Counted from the stretch's first letter, positions 53,923-63,448 are shown. The stretch: 64,000 bases of DNA from Microbacteriaceae bacterium (GCA_009780695.1 WQZN01000001.1:1-64000), one strand, 5' to 3'. Made by a program: numbers and translations. Notes: generated from the letters alone by a model not told the origin.

Positions 53923-54717
53923 CTATGCTCTCGCGGGGATGCCGGCGGCGCACGCATCCGCCAGGATCGAGGCGTCCTGGCACTCGGTGACGATCGTGGC
54001 GGGCCAGTCCGGCTCGTACGCGCGCGCCGCGGTGATCCGCGCGAACGCCTTCTGCTTGTGCGCCCCGGTCAGGATCATCACGGCCGACGCGGACAGCCGC
54101 GCGATCGTGTCGACGCCGACGGTGACCCCGTGGCGCGGAACCATGTCCAAGCGCGTGAACTCCGGGAACGTGCCCATGTTGTCCCGCCGGGTCGCCTCGC
54201 CGAGCTCGACGAGGTGGGTGCGGGCGCCGCGATCGGTGCCGGGCTGGTTGAACGCGATGTGCCCGTCGCTGTCGCCCGACGCGAGAAGGAAGAGGTCGAT
54301 GCCGCCGGCGGCCTCGATGCGCGTGTCGAAGTGTGCGGGCGTCTCCGGGTCCGCTGTCCAGATCTCCTGCGGCGGCGTGGTGCCGGCCGCCCGGCCGGCG
54401 TCCGCGATGGGGCGCAGGATCTCCTCCCGCGCGAAGCGCAGACAGGAATACGAGGCGTTCTGATCGACGATGCGGTAGCCGCCGTGATCGTTCGGGATGA
54501 GGTAGTCGTCCATCATCACGACGACCAGTCTCGAGAGGTCCTGCCCGGCACGGGCGCGGCGTGCGAGCGCCGCATAGACCGGCACCGCCGTGCGCCCGCT
54601 CGGACAGCCGAGCAGGAACGGGTCCGTGCCCTTCGCGACCAGCCGATCCACGATCAGGTCGGCGACGGCCTCGCCGATCGCTGCGGCATCGTCAAGGACT
54701 TGGGGGGTCAATTGCAC
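53923..54717 (-). CDS. Glucosamine-6-phosphate deaminase/6-phosphogluconolactonase-like protein
   Basis: 264-aa NagB-family protein. PFLLGCPSGRTAVPVYAAL binds phosphate, VVVMMDDYLIP matches the DDE/Y loop, and LASGDSDGHIAFNQPGTD matches the NagB signature GDGHIAFNEP. The catalytic Asp and His are kept, but the Glu that completes the NagB triad (FNEP) is Gln here (FNQP). It may isomerise or deaminate an amino-sugar phosphate made by the adjacent kinase, or a different phosphosugar. Followed downstream by the kinase and GH4 genes. Confidence 0.82.
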   Translation of the reverse strand: MQLTPQVLDDAAAIGEAVADLIVDRLVAKGTDPFLLGCPSGRTAVPVYAALARRARAGQDLSRLVVVMMDDYLIPNDHGGYRIVDQNASYSCLRFAREEILRPIADAGRAAGTTPPQEIWTADPETPAHFDTRIEAAGGIDLFLLASGDSDGHIAFNQPGTDRGARTHLVELGEATRRDNMGTFPEFTRLDMVPRHGVTVGVDTIARLSASAVMILTGAHKQKAFARITAARAYEPDWPATIVTECQDASILADACAAGIPARA

Positions 54718-54814
54718 GACTCCGCCCCTTTCGTCTTGAGTTCGCGCGCACAGAACGTCATGGCGCGATGAGTCCGGTGGGCACGCCGGGAGTGGACCTG
54801 CTCTGGCCGGATGC

Positions 54815-55627
54815 TCACTCGCGCAGCGCTCCGTTGATCACGCCCTGGATGAAGTGCCGCTGGAAGAAGACGTAGAGCAGCAGCACAGGCAGTGCGACGA
54901 TGAGCGACCCGGCCGCCAGGAGGTTCACCTGGGAGACATGCAGCCCCTGGAACACGCCGAGGGCGAGGGTCGCCGGCTGCTTGGCGGGGTCGGAGATGAA
55001 GACGAGGGACAGGAAGTAGTCGTTCCACGTCCACATGAACGACAGCAGCGCGAGGGTGAGGACCGACGGCCGGGCGATCGGGAAGAGGATCGCCCACAGG
55101 ACCCGCCACGAACGGGCGCCGTCCATCTGCGCCGCCTCGATCAGGGAACGCGGCACCGCCCTGAAGGTCGCACGCATCCAGAACGTCCCGAAGGGCACGC
55201 CCATGCCGATCTGGATCAGGATCAGCCCGAGCCAGGAGTCGGTCAGCCCGATCTGCCGCATCTCGTAGTAGAGCGGGATGATGAACACCTCGGAGGAGAT
55301 CATCAGGCCGAAGAGGATGACAGGGAAGATGATCTTCTCGCCCGCGACGCCGAGCACGCTGAAGCCGTAGCCGGCGAGGATCGCGGTGACCATCTGCCCC
55401 AGGACGGCGCCGATGGTGATCACCGCGGACGCCGTCATCGCCTGCCCGAAGTCCCCGGCCTGCCACGCTGTCGTGAAGTTGGACCAGGTCAGATGGGCGA
55501 GATCGATGGTGCCGGCCGTGTTGGGGCTCAGCGAGGTCAGCAGGAACCAGCCGACCGGGAAGACGACGATGAAGGAGATGACCACGAGCACCGCGTGGTT
55601 CATGAGCCTCTCGAATGCGGAGATCAT
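54815..55627 (-). CDS. Carbohydrate ABC transporter permease (MalG type)
   Basis: 270-aa inner-membrane permease with six helices. The EAA loop is seen as EAAQMDGARSWRVLWAILFPIARPSV, the coupling site for the ATPase. ATG 55627 overlaps the stop of the partner permease (ATGA). No ATP-binding subunit is encoded in the window; actinobacteria often use a shared MsiK-type ATPase for such importers. Confidence 0.92.
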   Translation of the reverse strand: MISAFERLMNHAVLVVISFIVVFPVGWFLLTSLSPNTAGTIDLAHLTWSNFTTAWQAGDFGQAMTASAVITIGAVLGQMVTAILAGYGFSVLGVAGEKIIFPVILFGLMISSEVFIIPLYYEMRQIGLTDSWLGLILIQIGMGVPFGTFWMRATFRAVPRSLIEAAQMDGARSWRVLWAILFPIARPSVLTLALLSFMWTWNDYFLSLVFISDPAKQPATLALGVFQGLHVSQVNLLAAGSLIVALPVLLLYVFFQRHFIQGVINGALRE

Positions 55628-56559
55628 CAGTCCTTCGCCTCCACCGATCGCGTGATGATGAGGGCGATCGCGAGGCACATGAGCGCCATCACCACGCCGA
55701 TCGCCGCGGCCTGACCGACATTGGGGTTCTCGAACGCCTTCTGATAGAGCAGGAGCGCCGGGGTCGTCGTCGCCGTGCCGGGGCCGCCCTGTGTCGTGAT
55801 CCACACCAGGTCGAACGCCCGCAGCGCACTGGTGATGGTGAGGGTCAGCGCGACGGCGAGCTGCCCGCGCAGGCCCGGCAGCGTGATGTGGAAGAACTCG
55901 GCGACGGCGCCGCAGCCATCGATGCGCGCGGCCTCGTACAGCTCGTTCGGAATGGCCGAGACGCCGGCCACGAAGAGCACCATGCAGAAGCCGAGACCGC
56001 TCCAGGTTCCGATCAGGCCGAGCGCCGGCAGCGCCCAGGTGAAGTCACCGAGCCAGTTGACCGCGAGATGCCCGAGCCCCACGGCCCGCAACGCCTCGTT
56101 GAGCGGGCCGTCCGGCCCGTAGATGCGCTTCCAGATCACGGCCACGACGACCGTGGTCAGCACCTGCGGCAGGAACAGCAGCCACCGATAGACGGCGGCA
56201 CCCGTCACCCTGCCGCGCCCGAGCAGACCAGCGCTGATCAGCCCGAGCACGATCGGCAGCACCGCGAAGAACACGACGAGGACGAGGACGTGCCCGAGCG
56301 CCGCGGACAGGGCCGGGTCCGTGAAGAAGCTGACATAGTTCTGCACTCCGACCCACCGGGCCGCCGTCACGCCGTTCCAGTCGTAGAACGAGTAGTTCAC
56401 GCTCTGGAAGACGGGCGCGATGACGACGGCGCCGTAGAACACGAGTGCGGGCAGGGCGTAGCAGAGGCCGAGCCATCGGGATGCCCGACGACGTCGACGC
56501 GTTCCGGGGCGTTCGGCGGCCGCCCGGAGCGGCCGCCGAACGGCGATACGAGAGGTCAC
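55627..56559 (-). CDS. Carbohydrate ABC transporter permease (MalF type)
   Basis: 310-aa permease with a basic N-terminal tail and six helices. The EAA loop reads YEAARIDGCGAVAEFFHITLPGLRG. GTG 56559 lies 3 nt after the binding-protein stop. It forms the heterodimeric channel with the downstream MalG-type permease for uptake of an oligosaccharide. Confidence 0.92.
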   Translation of the reverse strand: MTSRIAVRRPLRAAAERPGTRRRRRASRWLGLCYALPALVFYGAVVIAPVFQSVNYSFYDWNGVTAARWVGVQNYVSFFTDPALSAALGHVLVLVVFFAVLPIVLGLISAGLLGRGRVTGAAVYRWLLFLPQVLTTVVVAVIWKRIYGPDGPLNEALRAVGLGHLAVNWLGDFTWALPALGLIGTWSGLGFCMVLFVAGVSAIPNELYEAARIDGCGAVAEFFHITLPGLRGQLAVALTLTITSALRAFDLVWITTQGGPGTATTTPALLLYQKAFENPNVGQAAAIGVVMALMCLAIALIITRSVEAKD

Positions 56560-56562
56560 GCG

Positions 56563-57936
56563 CTAGCCGTTCTTCTGCTGCGTCTGGAACTTGTCGTAGT
56601 CCTGCTGCGCGGCCTGCGCGAGCTGGTCGGGGGTCGCCCGTCCGGCCAGCAGAAGCTGCAGCTGGGTGCCCAGCGTGTCGAGCATGGTCGGGGTGGACCA
56701 GTCGAAGTACGGCACGTAGCCGTTGTCCTTGTCGAGCGCGTTCTGCCCGGCGACCTCGGTCGCGAACTCCGGGTTGTTCGACGGCACGCTCAGACCGGAG
56801 TGCAGCAGCGGCAGGTCGCCCTGGTCGACCCCGAGCTGGGCCGCCTCCTTGCCGGCGATGAAGTCCAGGAACGCAGCGGCGGCGTCCGGATGCTTCGACT
56901 TCGCGGAGATCGCCAGGTTCGCGCTCGGCGATCCGGTCCCGACGACGGTCGACGGGTCGGCGACCTGCGGCAGCTGCACGTATCCGAACGACTGCTGCTG
57001 CGCCGGGGTGAAGGAGAAGGTGCCGGTGTACTCGAACCGGAAGGCGCCCTTTCCGCTCTGGAAGGCGTTCACCGCGTCGGCGTACTGGATGCCGGCGTAG
57101 TTGGGCGTGAGCCACCCGGCATCCGCCCATTTCTTCACGGTCTGCGCGGCCTGGACGATTCCGGTGTCGGCGATCTTCCCGCTGCTGCCGTTCTTCGAGT
57201 AGACGAAGTCGCCGATGTTCTGCGCCGTGCCGTAGAGGTCCTGGACGGCGAGCAGGATCGCCGTGTTCGGGCCCTTGTCCTCGGACCCGTAGACGATGGG
57301 CACCTTGCCGGCGGCCTTGATCTTGGCGCAGTCGGCCTCGAAGTCCGCGAGGGTCTGGGGAACGGGCAGGCCCAGGGAGTCGAGGATCCCCTTGTCGTAG
57401 TACAGGCCGATGAGCGACGAGCGGGCCGTCGGCACGGCATACAGCGACCCGGACCCCATCTGCTTGCCGTCCGGAGTGAACTCCAGCTCGCGCTGCATCG
57501 TGGCCGGGATCTCGCTCTTCCAGCCGTACAGCGACGCGTACTTGTCCAGGTTCAAGATCAGACCGGCCTGCGCGAGCGTCCCCTCCGACTGCCAGCCGTT
57601 GTTGACCGTGGCGATGTCCGGGCCGTTCGGGTCGGCCAAGCGCAGGTTCAGCGTGCTCATCACCTGATCGAAGTTCTGAGTCGTGCGGCTGATCTTCACG
57701 TTCGGGTACTTCGCCTCGAACTGCTTGATGACCGCGTTCACCCAGGTGCTGTCGCCGCCCTGGAAGGTGTCGAGCATCTTGAGCGTCACGTCGCCCTCGG
57801 AGGCGATGTTCTTCGACACGCTCGTCGGCTGCTTGTTCGGCTGTGTCGACACCGCCCCCGGCGCACAGGCGCTCAGCAGAAGGGCCAGCGGTGCCGCCAC
57901 GGCCACCGCGGCCAGTAGGCGCTTCCGTATTGCCAT
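56563..57936 (-). CDS. Sugar-binding lipoprotein of the ABC importer
   Basis: 457-aa family 1 solute-binding lipoprotein. A signal peptide ends with the lipobox LLLSACAPG (lipidated Cys about residue 24). The mature protein has the EXANYPNV-like FEAKYPNVKISRTTQNFDQV start and GPDIATVNNGW hinge. It delivers an oligosaccharide to the following permease pair. ATG 57936 has AAAGGAG at good spacing; a longer frame to 58062 is not needed. It heads the leftward operon and is divergent from the GntR gene, its likely regulator. Confidence 0.92.
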   Translation of the reverse strand: MAIRKRLLAAVAVAAPLALLLSACAPGAVSTQPNKQPTSVSKNIASEGDVTLKMLDTFQGGDSTWVNAVIKQFEAKYPNVKISRTTQNFDQVMSTLNLRLADPNGPDIATVNNGWQSEGTLAQAGLILNLDKYASLYGWKSEIPATMQRELEFTPDGKQMGSGSLYAVPTARSSLIGLYYDKGILDSLGLPVPQTLADFEADCAKIKAAGKVPIVYGSEDKGPNTAILLAVQDLYGTAQNIGDFVYSKNGSSGKIADTGIVQAAQTVKKWADAGWLTPNYAGIQYADAVNAFQSGKGAFRFEYTGTFSFTPAQQQSFGYVQLPQVADPSTVVGTGSPSANLAISAKSKHPDAAAAFLDFIAGKEAAQLGVDQGDLPLLHSGLSVPSNNPEFATEVAGQNALDKDNGYVPYFDWSTPTMLDTLGTQLQLLLAGRATPDQLAQAAQQDYDKFQTQQKNG

Positions 57937-58112
57937 GAGAGGTCTCCTTTGAACTCTGACGACCGCCTCGCGGTCGATTTCGGGTGGATAGTCCGGATTG
58001 AGCTGTAGCCCCCTCGGCCAATCGTATGGATAAGCAGACCACTTAGTCCAGTTTTGGCCCAATTAATGTCGATTTTGCTTGGCGGAACGCATAATTCGGA
58101 TGATTTCACCAA

Positions 58113-58130
58113 ACCAGTGGCCCAACTGGT
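58113..58130. promoter_or_regulatory. GntR-type operator candidate
   Basis: ACCAGT-N6-ACTGGT, a perfect 6-bp inverted repeat ending exactly at the gntR ATG. TGGCCCAA occurs both inside it and at 58055-58062. A rightward -10 CATAAT (58090-58095) precedes it. The 194-bp region 57937-58130 otherwise holds only promoter-like AT-rich sequence. Confidence 0.5.
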
Positions 58131-58865
58131 ATGTTTCTAGACATGCGGGCGAGGACGGCGAGCGACGAGGCGTACACCCGGTTGCGCGACGCCCTCACCC
58201 GCGGGCTCTACGCGCCGGGCAGCCGGCTGCCGGGCGAACGCGCCCTCGCCGCCGAACTCGAGGTGAGCCGCGAGACGATCCGCGCTGCGCTCGACCGACT
58301 GGAGGCCGACGGCGCTCTCTCGCGCTCCGCGCAGCGCGGCTGGTTCGTGCCCCGGCAGACCGTGGGCGAGCCGCCGAGCGTCCTGCAGAGCTTCACCGAG
58401 ATGGCCAGGCAGCGCGGGCTCACCGCGACCGCGATGGTGCTGGAGCAGAAGGTGCGCGCGGCCACCTTCGAGGAAGCCGCGAAGCTCGGCATCGCCCCCA
58501 GCGCCCAGGTGCTCTCCCTCATTCGGTTGCGCGGCATGAGCGGAACGCCGGTGTGCGTCGACGCCAACGTCATCCCCGTGACCATCGCCGGCGCGCTCGC
58601 CGAGACCGACATGGCCGACGCCTCGCTCTACGACCAGCTCGACAGGGTGAGCGGGGTGCGCATCCGCCGCAGCGCCTATTCGGTGCAGGCCGATGGGGCG
58701 AGCACCGAGATCGCCCCGCAGCTCGGAATCCCGGTCGGCTCGCCGGTGCTCATCGGCCGCGAGGTCGCCTACGCTCACGACGGCTCCCCTGTGCTGCTCG
58801 GAGTGAACACCTATCGCGGCGACGCCTACCGTTTCGAGGCGGATCTCTACCGGCCGATCAGCTAG
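58131..58865 (+). CDS. GntR/HutC-family transcriptional regulator
   Basis: 244 aa. The N-terminal winged helix is clear (EAYTRLRDALTRGLYAPGSRLPGERALAAELEVSRETIRAALDRLEADG...) and the C-terminal UTRA ligand domain has LSLIRLRGMSGTPVCVDANVIP and GREVAYAHDGSPVLLGVNTYRGD. It probably senses a sugar phosphate and controls both divergent glycan operons. ATG 58131 or 58143 are possible starts. The 3' end overlaps the convergent DUF624 gene by 8 bp. Confidence 0.9.
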   Translation: MFLDMRARTASDEAYTRLRDALTRGLYAPGSRLPGERALAAELEVSRETIRAALDRLEADGALSRSAQRGWFVPRQTVGEPPSVLQSFTEMARQRGLTATAMVLEQKVRAATFEEAAKLGIAPSAQVLSLIRLRGMSGTPVCVDANVIPVTIAGALAETDMADASLYDQLDRVSGVRIRRSAYSVQADGASTEIAPQLGIPVGSPVLIGREVAYAHDGSPVLLGVNTYRGDAYRFEADLYRPIS

Positions 58866-59502
58866 CGGCCGACGGCTCCTCCGCCGGAAGGTAGGCGGCG
58901 AACACCCGGTTGAGGATCCAACTGCTCAAGAACGAGGCGACGCCGACGGCGCCGAACAGCCAGAGCACCACGAACCGTCCGGCGAACACGAACCCGCCGA
59001 CCAGGATGCCGAAGTTGATGACGCAGACGGCGACGCTCGCCGCCATGTTGGTCATCGCGATCACGAACGCGTTGAGCACCGTCCGCCACACACTGTTCTC
59101 GAAGCGCGCGAGGAGCGGGAAGAGATAGCCCGCGGCGAGCGCGGCGACGGTCACGAGCAGGATCGCCGCGAGCGACAGCGGCGGGAACGCCCGGATCGCC
59201 GGCGCGACGGCGACGGGGTAGACGAGCCAGGCGCAGACGGCGACGACCGCGGCCATCACGAGCCACAGGATGGTGCTCTTGCGGAAGTTGCTCCGGAACT
59301 CCCGGAAGAAGGTGCGCACCAGCTTGCCGTCGTCGACGCCGTTCCAGATCCGGAACCAGGTGGCGTAGGTCGCCGTCGTCGCGGCACCGATCGTCACCAG
59401 CGGCACCGAGGTCACGACGAACAGGACGTGCAGCGCGACGATCTCGTACACCTTGAGGAGCACCTGGTAGAGGCGCCCCTCGGGGTTGAACACCTCGTTC
59501 AC
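58858..59502 (-). CDS. YesL-like DUF624 membrane protein
   Basis: 214-aa membrane protein with about five helices (VLFVVTSVPLVTIGAATTATY, ILWLVMAAVVAVCAWLVY, AAILLVTVAALAAGYLFPLL, later FGILVGGFVFAGRFVVLWLFG). DUF624 proteins accompany Lpl-type polysaccharide importers; their exact role is unknown. GTG 59502 overlaps the GH5 stop (GTGA). Confidence 0.85.
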   Translation of the reverse strand: MNEVFNPEGRLYQVLLKVYEIVALHVLFVVTSVPLVTIGAATTATYATWFRIWNGVDDGKLVRTFFREFRSNFRKSTILWLVMAAVVAVCAWLVYPVAVAPAIRAFPPLSLAAILLVTVAALAAGYLFPLLARFENSVWRTVLNAFVIAMTNMAASVAVCVINFGILVGGFVFAGRFVVLWLFGAVGVASFLSSWILNRVFAAYLPAEEPSAAS

Positions 59503-60674
59503 GGTGCGGGCGCCTCCGAGAGGATCGCGAGGTCCACCTCGTCGTGAAGCACGCAGGCCTCAAGGGACAGGTTGTCGAGGAGCTCGTCGAGAATGCGCTT
59601 CGCCCGCGCGGTGCCCGGGTGGCGTCCGCGTTTCGAGTACGCGATGACCTCGTGCCAGTCGCGCGGCATCCGGATGCTCGCCGAACACGAGGGCGACTGC
59701 ATCTTCTTGTAGGGCCAGAAGTGGTAGGAGACCTGCAGATGCTCGCAGATCCCGGCGACGGCCGCGAACCACTCGTTCGAGTTCTCCCCGGTCTCGCCGA
59801 GCCAGATCGGCACGTCGAACCGCTCCCGGATCGCAAGGAAGTCCTCGAACATCGCCTGCGTCGGCGGTTCCCAGTACCGGTGGAAGTGCACCACCCAGTT
59901 CTCGTCGTACTGCCGGTCGAAGACGGTGGTGTCGGTCGCCCAGTGGTGACCTTCGACGGCCACGCAGTGGTTGCCGTCGACCGCCCGGATCCGGACGATC
60001 GCCTCCTCATAGAAGCGGATCAACTCGGGCACCAGATGCTCGCAGTCGGTGAAGCCCCGGCTCGGATCGACGGGGCGGATCGGCTCGTTCAGCAGGTCGT
60101 ATCCGGCGATCACGGGGTCGTCCGCCCAGCGGCGGGCGAGCTCCTCCCAGAGCGCGAGCCCCTTCTCGAAGCTCTCGGCGTCGGTGAACAGACGCGGGAT
60201 GTCGTCGATGCAGTCGTCGATGTTCGCACCCGTCTGACCGCCGGGGGCGCCGTGCAGGTCGAGCCAGAGGTAGAGGTCGGCCTCGCGGCACCATGCGGCG
60301 ACGTCCTCGACGCGGCGGAAGCCCTCGTCGAGGAAGGCGATGCCCGGCTCGTCGGCGAGGAAGAGACGCCAGTTCAGCGGCAGGCGGATCGAGTTGTAGC
60401 CCTGCGCCTTGATGCGCTGGACGTCCGCACGCGTGAAGTAGCGGTCGCGGTAGGACTGCCAGAACGCCGCCGCGTCCACCGAGCCGACCAGTTCGCGGAC
60501 GACCGCTTCGATCCGGCGGGGCCGGTCCATCCGCGGCGACTCCTCGTGCCGCCACATGTAGCCCTCGGGCAGGAGCCAGTTGCCGATGCCCCAGCCGCGC
60601 AGGAGGACCTCGCCGCTGTCGTTGACCAGCCGACGGCCGTCGCGCCGGAGGAAGCCGTTCACCACCATGCTCAT
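59499..60674 (-). CDS. Glycoside hydrolase family 5 (cellulase-like) enzyme
   Basis: 391-aa GH5 enzyme without signal peptide, so it acts inside the cell on imported oligosaccharides. Motifs: VLLRGWGIGNWLLPEG, YNSIRLPLNWRLF, the acid/base Glu in GYDLLNEPIRP, VVHFHRYWEPP and the nucleophile Glu in IWLGETGENSNEWF. ATG 60674 is preferred over 60680 because the GGAAGG site then has about 6 nt spacing. A terminator-like hairpin separates it from the binding-protein gene upstream. Confidence 0.9.
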   Translation of the reverse strand: MSMVVNGFLRRDGRRLVNDSGEVLLRGWGIGNWLLPEGYMWRHEESPRMDRPRRIEAVVRELVGSVDAAAFWQSYRDRYFTRADVQRIKAQGYNSIRLPLNWRLFLADEPGIAFLDEGFRRVEDVAAWCREADLYLWLDLHGAPGGQTGANIDDCIDDIPRLFTDAESFEKGLALWEELARRWADDPVIAGYDLLNEPIRPVDPSRGFTDCEHLVPELIRFYEEAIVRIRAVDGNHCVAVEGHHWATDTTVFDRQYDENWVVHFHRYWEPPTQAMFEDFLAIRERFDVPIWLGETGENSNEWFAAVAGICEHLQVSYHFWPYKKMQSPSCSASIRMPRDWHEVIAYSKRGRHPGTARAKRILDELLDNLSLEACVLHDEVDLAILSEAPAP

Positions 60675-60695
60675 TCTCATCCTTCCGTCGATCAC

Positions 60696-60727
60696 GGGGC
60701 GGGGCGGCACTGACGCCGCCCCGCCCC
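60696..60727. terminator. GC hairpin between binding protein and GH5 genes
   Basis: Perfect 13-bp stem GGGGCGGGGCGGC (60696-60708) / GCCGCCCCGCCCC (60715-60727), 6-nt loop. It can end or attenuate transcription after the binding-protein gene or stabilise its mRNA. Confidence 0.75.
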
Positions 60728-60745
60728 GCTCCCCCTGTGCGTCCC

Positions 60746-62377
60746 CTAGTTGTTCGGCGTGCTCGCGTTCGCCGGCATCCCGAGCGCCTTCAGGCTGGCC
60801 TTCACGTTCGCGTTCTCGACGGCCTGCACCTGCGACCAGCCGTTGCCGCTGCGGAAGCTCTCGTACCCCGAGAGCGCCTTCTGGCTCGCGGCCGCGCTCT
60901 TGGCCGTGACCATCGTCGCGAGCGTCGTCGTCCACTTGTTCGTGATGTTCGTGTAGTCACGCCCCTGCACGGAGCCGCTCGCGAAGACGGTCGCGTTCTC
61001 CTGCGGGAACTCGGGCGTCAGATAGCCCTTGCCCCAGTCGAAGATCGTCGTCAGCGCGGCCGGGTACGAGTCCGTCGGGTCGACCGCCTTCCACTTGTCA
61101 TGGCCGAAGAGGTAGAACTGGCCGATTCCCCATTCCTTGTTGTAGGCGTCGTTGTTGCTCGCCGCCTGCGTCTTGATCGTCGGGAGCAGCTGAACGGTCC
61201 CGTCCGCGTTCTTCTGGTAGGTCGTGCCCTCCCAGCCGTAGTTCGTGAGCATCTGGCCGTAGTCGCTCTGCAGGTAGGTGAAGAGCTCCATCGCGGATTC
61301 CGGGTCCTTGGTGCTGTGCGTGATGTAGGTCGGCATCCACCCCGAGATGCCCGCCTGCTGCAGCACCGGCTTCCGGCCCGTCGTGGACTGGATCGCCGGG
61401 ATCGCGACGTACTGCTCGCCCGGGTGCGCCTGCATCAGCGCCTGCAGCGAGGAGGCGTAGTTGATCGCGCTGCCGAGGATGACGGAGGCGAACTTGCCAC
61501 TGGAGACGTTCTGCTGGAAGACGGTGTCGGTGGCGTTGAGCTCGTCCTGCGAGAAGCCCCCGTTGGCGCCGACCTGGCGGATCGCCTCGACCCATTTCAG
61601 ATAGTCGGGGTCGGTGTTGCGGTCGTACACCTTGCCGTTCTGGTAGTACGGCACCCCCAGGAGGTCCTGCACGGTGCTGTCCAGCGCGCCGTTCGCCGAG
61701 AATCCCAGCGGGGTCAGGCTCGGGTACTTCGCCTTGATCTCGCTCATCAGGTTGACGAAGTCCGCCGGGGTGCTGATCGTCGGCGACCCCAGCGCCTCGT
61801 AGACGTCCTTGCGGATGACGAACGCCTCTTCCGGCTTGATCTGGCCGGACTGATAGTCCGCCGCCGAGTTGGAGAAGCTGGGGTAGCCGTAGGTGTTGCC
61901 GTCCTTCAGCTTCATCCAGTCCATCGTCTGGGCCGAGGCGATCTTGTTCCAGTACGGGTCGTACTTCGCGGCCAGCTGATTGAGCGGGAGCGCCCACTGG
62001 TTCGCGGTCGCTGCGGCCGGGTTCGTGCCGCCGCTCAAGGTGACGATGTCCGGGAGGTTGCCCGAGGCGAAGTAGGTGTTGAGCTTGGTGTCGTCGCCGG
62101 CGACGTACTTGATCGTGATGTTCAGATCCTTCGAGATCTGCTGGGCGACCTTGGACTGCATCGGCGGGTTCCACCAGGTCTGGTCGACGTACCAGGTCAG
62201 GGTCTTCTTGGTCTTGGAGTCGGCCTTCCAGGACGGCGTGTTCGCGTCGACCTTGACGCGGGATGCGGGCAGCTTGTCTGCGGCCGTCGTGCTGCCGGAG
62301 CCGGCGGAGCACCCGACGAGCAGCAGGGCGGCGGAGGCGATCACCGCCGCGGCCCCGACGATCTTCATGTTCTTCAC
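60746..62377 (-). CDS. Lpl-type polysaccharide/oligosaccharide-binding lipoprotein
   Basis: 543-aa solute-binding lipoprotein of the large LplA/YtcQ type. Lipobox LLLVGCSAG (Cys about residue 23). The mature part has TLTWYVDQTWWNPPMQ, FASGNLPDIVTLSGG and GFSQDELNATDTVFQQ. It serves the two downstream-oriented permeases (LplB/LplC type). GTG 62377 has GAAAGGA upstream. An intracellular GH5 and a DUF624 protein follow, the usual partners of this importer class. Confidence 0.92.
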   Translation of the reverse strand: MKNMKIVGAAAVIASAALLLVGCSAGSGSTTAADKLPASRVKVDANTPSWKADSKTKKTLTWYVDQTWWNPPMQSKVAQQISKDLNITIKYVAGDDTKLNTYFASGNLPDIVTLSGGTNPAAATANQWALPLNQLAAKYDPYWNKIASAQTMDWMKLKDGNTYGYPSFSNSAADYQSGQIKPEEAFVIRKDVYEALGSPTISTPADFVNLMSEIKAKYPSLTPLGFSANGALDSTVQDLLGVPYYQNGKVYDRNTDPDYLKWVEAIRQVGANGGFSQDELNATDTVFQQNVSSGKFASVILGSAINYASSLQALMQAHPGEQYVAIPAIQSTTGRKPVLQQAGISGWMPTYITHSTKDPESAMELFTYLQSDYGQMLTNYGWEGTTYQKNADGTVQLLPTIKTQAASNNDAYNKEWGIGQFYLFGHDKWKAVDPTDSYPAALTTIFDWGKGYLTPEFPQENATVFASGSVQGRDYTNITNKWTTTLATMVTAKSAAASQKALSGYESFRSGNGWSQVQAVENANVKASLKALGMPANASTPNN

Positions 62378-62473
62378 TGCTGTGTTCCTTTCCTGCAGAC
62401 GCGGAGGTCTGCCGTCTGGGTTGACCGCCGTGCACCGACGACGGCCGAGGTGGATGGGCCGGACCCGCCGCCG

Positions 62474-63448
62474 TCAGCCCTTGACAGCGCCGATCATCAT
62501 CCCGCCCACGAAGTACTTCTGCAGGAACGGGTAGGCGATGACGATGGGCAGCGCCGTCACGACGATCGTGGCGAGCTGGATGCCCTGGGAGGAGACGATG
62601 CTGGCGGCGTTCGGATTGAAGCCGTGCACCTGGGACTGCTGGAACTGGACCACGATCTGATAGATCTTCATCTGCATCGGGTACAGCCAGGTGTTCGAGT
62701 TGATGTAGAGCAGGGGCGAGTAGAAGTCGTTCCACTGGCCGACGCCGTTGAACAGGGCGATCGTGGCGAGCGCCGGCTTCGAGAGCGGCAGGAAGATCTT
62801 CCAGAAGGTCTGGAAGTGGTTCGCGCCGTCGAGCTTCGCGGCCTCGTCGAGCGAGTCGGGGATGCCGCGGAAGAAGTTCATCAGGATGATCACGTCGAAG
62901 TAGGCGAGCAGCCCCGGGATGATGTACACCCAGAAGGTGTCGATGAGCCCGAGCGACTTGATGAGCAAGTAGGTGGGGATCATGCCGCCGCCGAAGAACA
63001 TCGTGACGATGCCCATCGCGGAATACACCTTGCGGCCGCGCAGGAAGCCCTTCGACATCGCGAACGCGACCATCGCACAGAACAGCACGTGGCTGAGCGC
63101 GCCGAGCACCGTCCGGGCGACCGAGATGCCGAAGGCCGTCCAGATGGACGAGTCGCCGAGCACCTGCCGGTAGTTCGCGAGCGTCCAGTGCCGGGGGAAG
63201 AGGGCGACGCCCTGGCTGAGATCGGTGCCGGTCGCCAGCGACGACACGACGATGTTCCAGACCGGGACCACGATGATCAGCGCGAACGCCAGAAGGATGA
63301 TCGCGTTGACGATGTTGAAGAGACCGCCGTCCTGTCGCTGCAGCAGGGTCGGCCGCCCGGCGGGCGGGCGGCGGGCCGGCCGACGCCGGCCTTCCACCAC
63401 GAGGGGGCCGCGCGTTCGCGCCGCAGAGGGGTCGATTGTCGTAACCAC
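62474..63448 (-). CDS. ABC transporter permease, LplC/YtcP type
   Basis: 324-aa permease with six helices. The EAA loop reads DEAAKLDGANHFQTFWKIFLPLSKPAL, and FFGGGMIPTYLLIKSLGLIDTF is characteristic of the LplC group. GTG 63448 is chosen for GGAGG 8 nt upstream. The basic N-terminal tail (about 45 residues) is longer than usual. Confidence 0.92.
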   Translation of the reverse strand: MVTTIDPSAARTRGPLVVEGRRRPARRPPAGRPTLLQRQDGGLFNIVNAIILLAFALIIVVPVWNIVVSSLATGTDLSQGVALFPRHWTLANYRQVLGDSSIWTAFGISVARTVLGALSHVLFCAMVAFAMSKGFLRGRKVYSAMGIVTMFFGGGMIPTYLLIKSLGLIDTFWVYIIPGLLAYFDVIILMNFFRGIPDSLDEAAKLDGANHFQTFWKIFLPLSKPALATIALFNGVGQWNDFYSPLLYINSNTWLYPMQMKIYQIVVQFQQSQVHGFNPNAASIVSSQGIQLATIVVTALPIVIAYPFLQKYFVGGMMIGAVKG

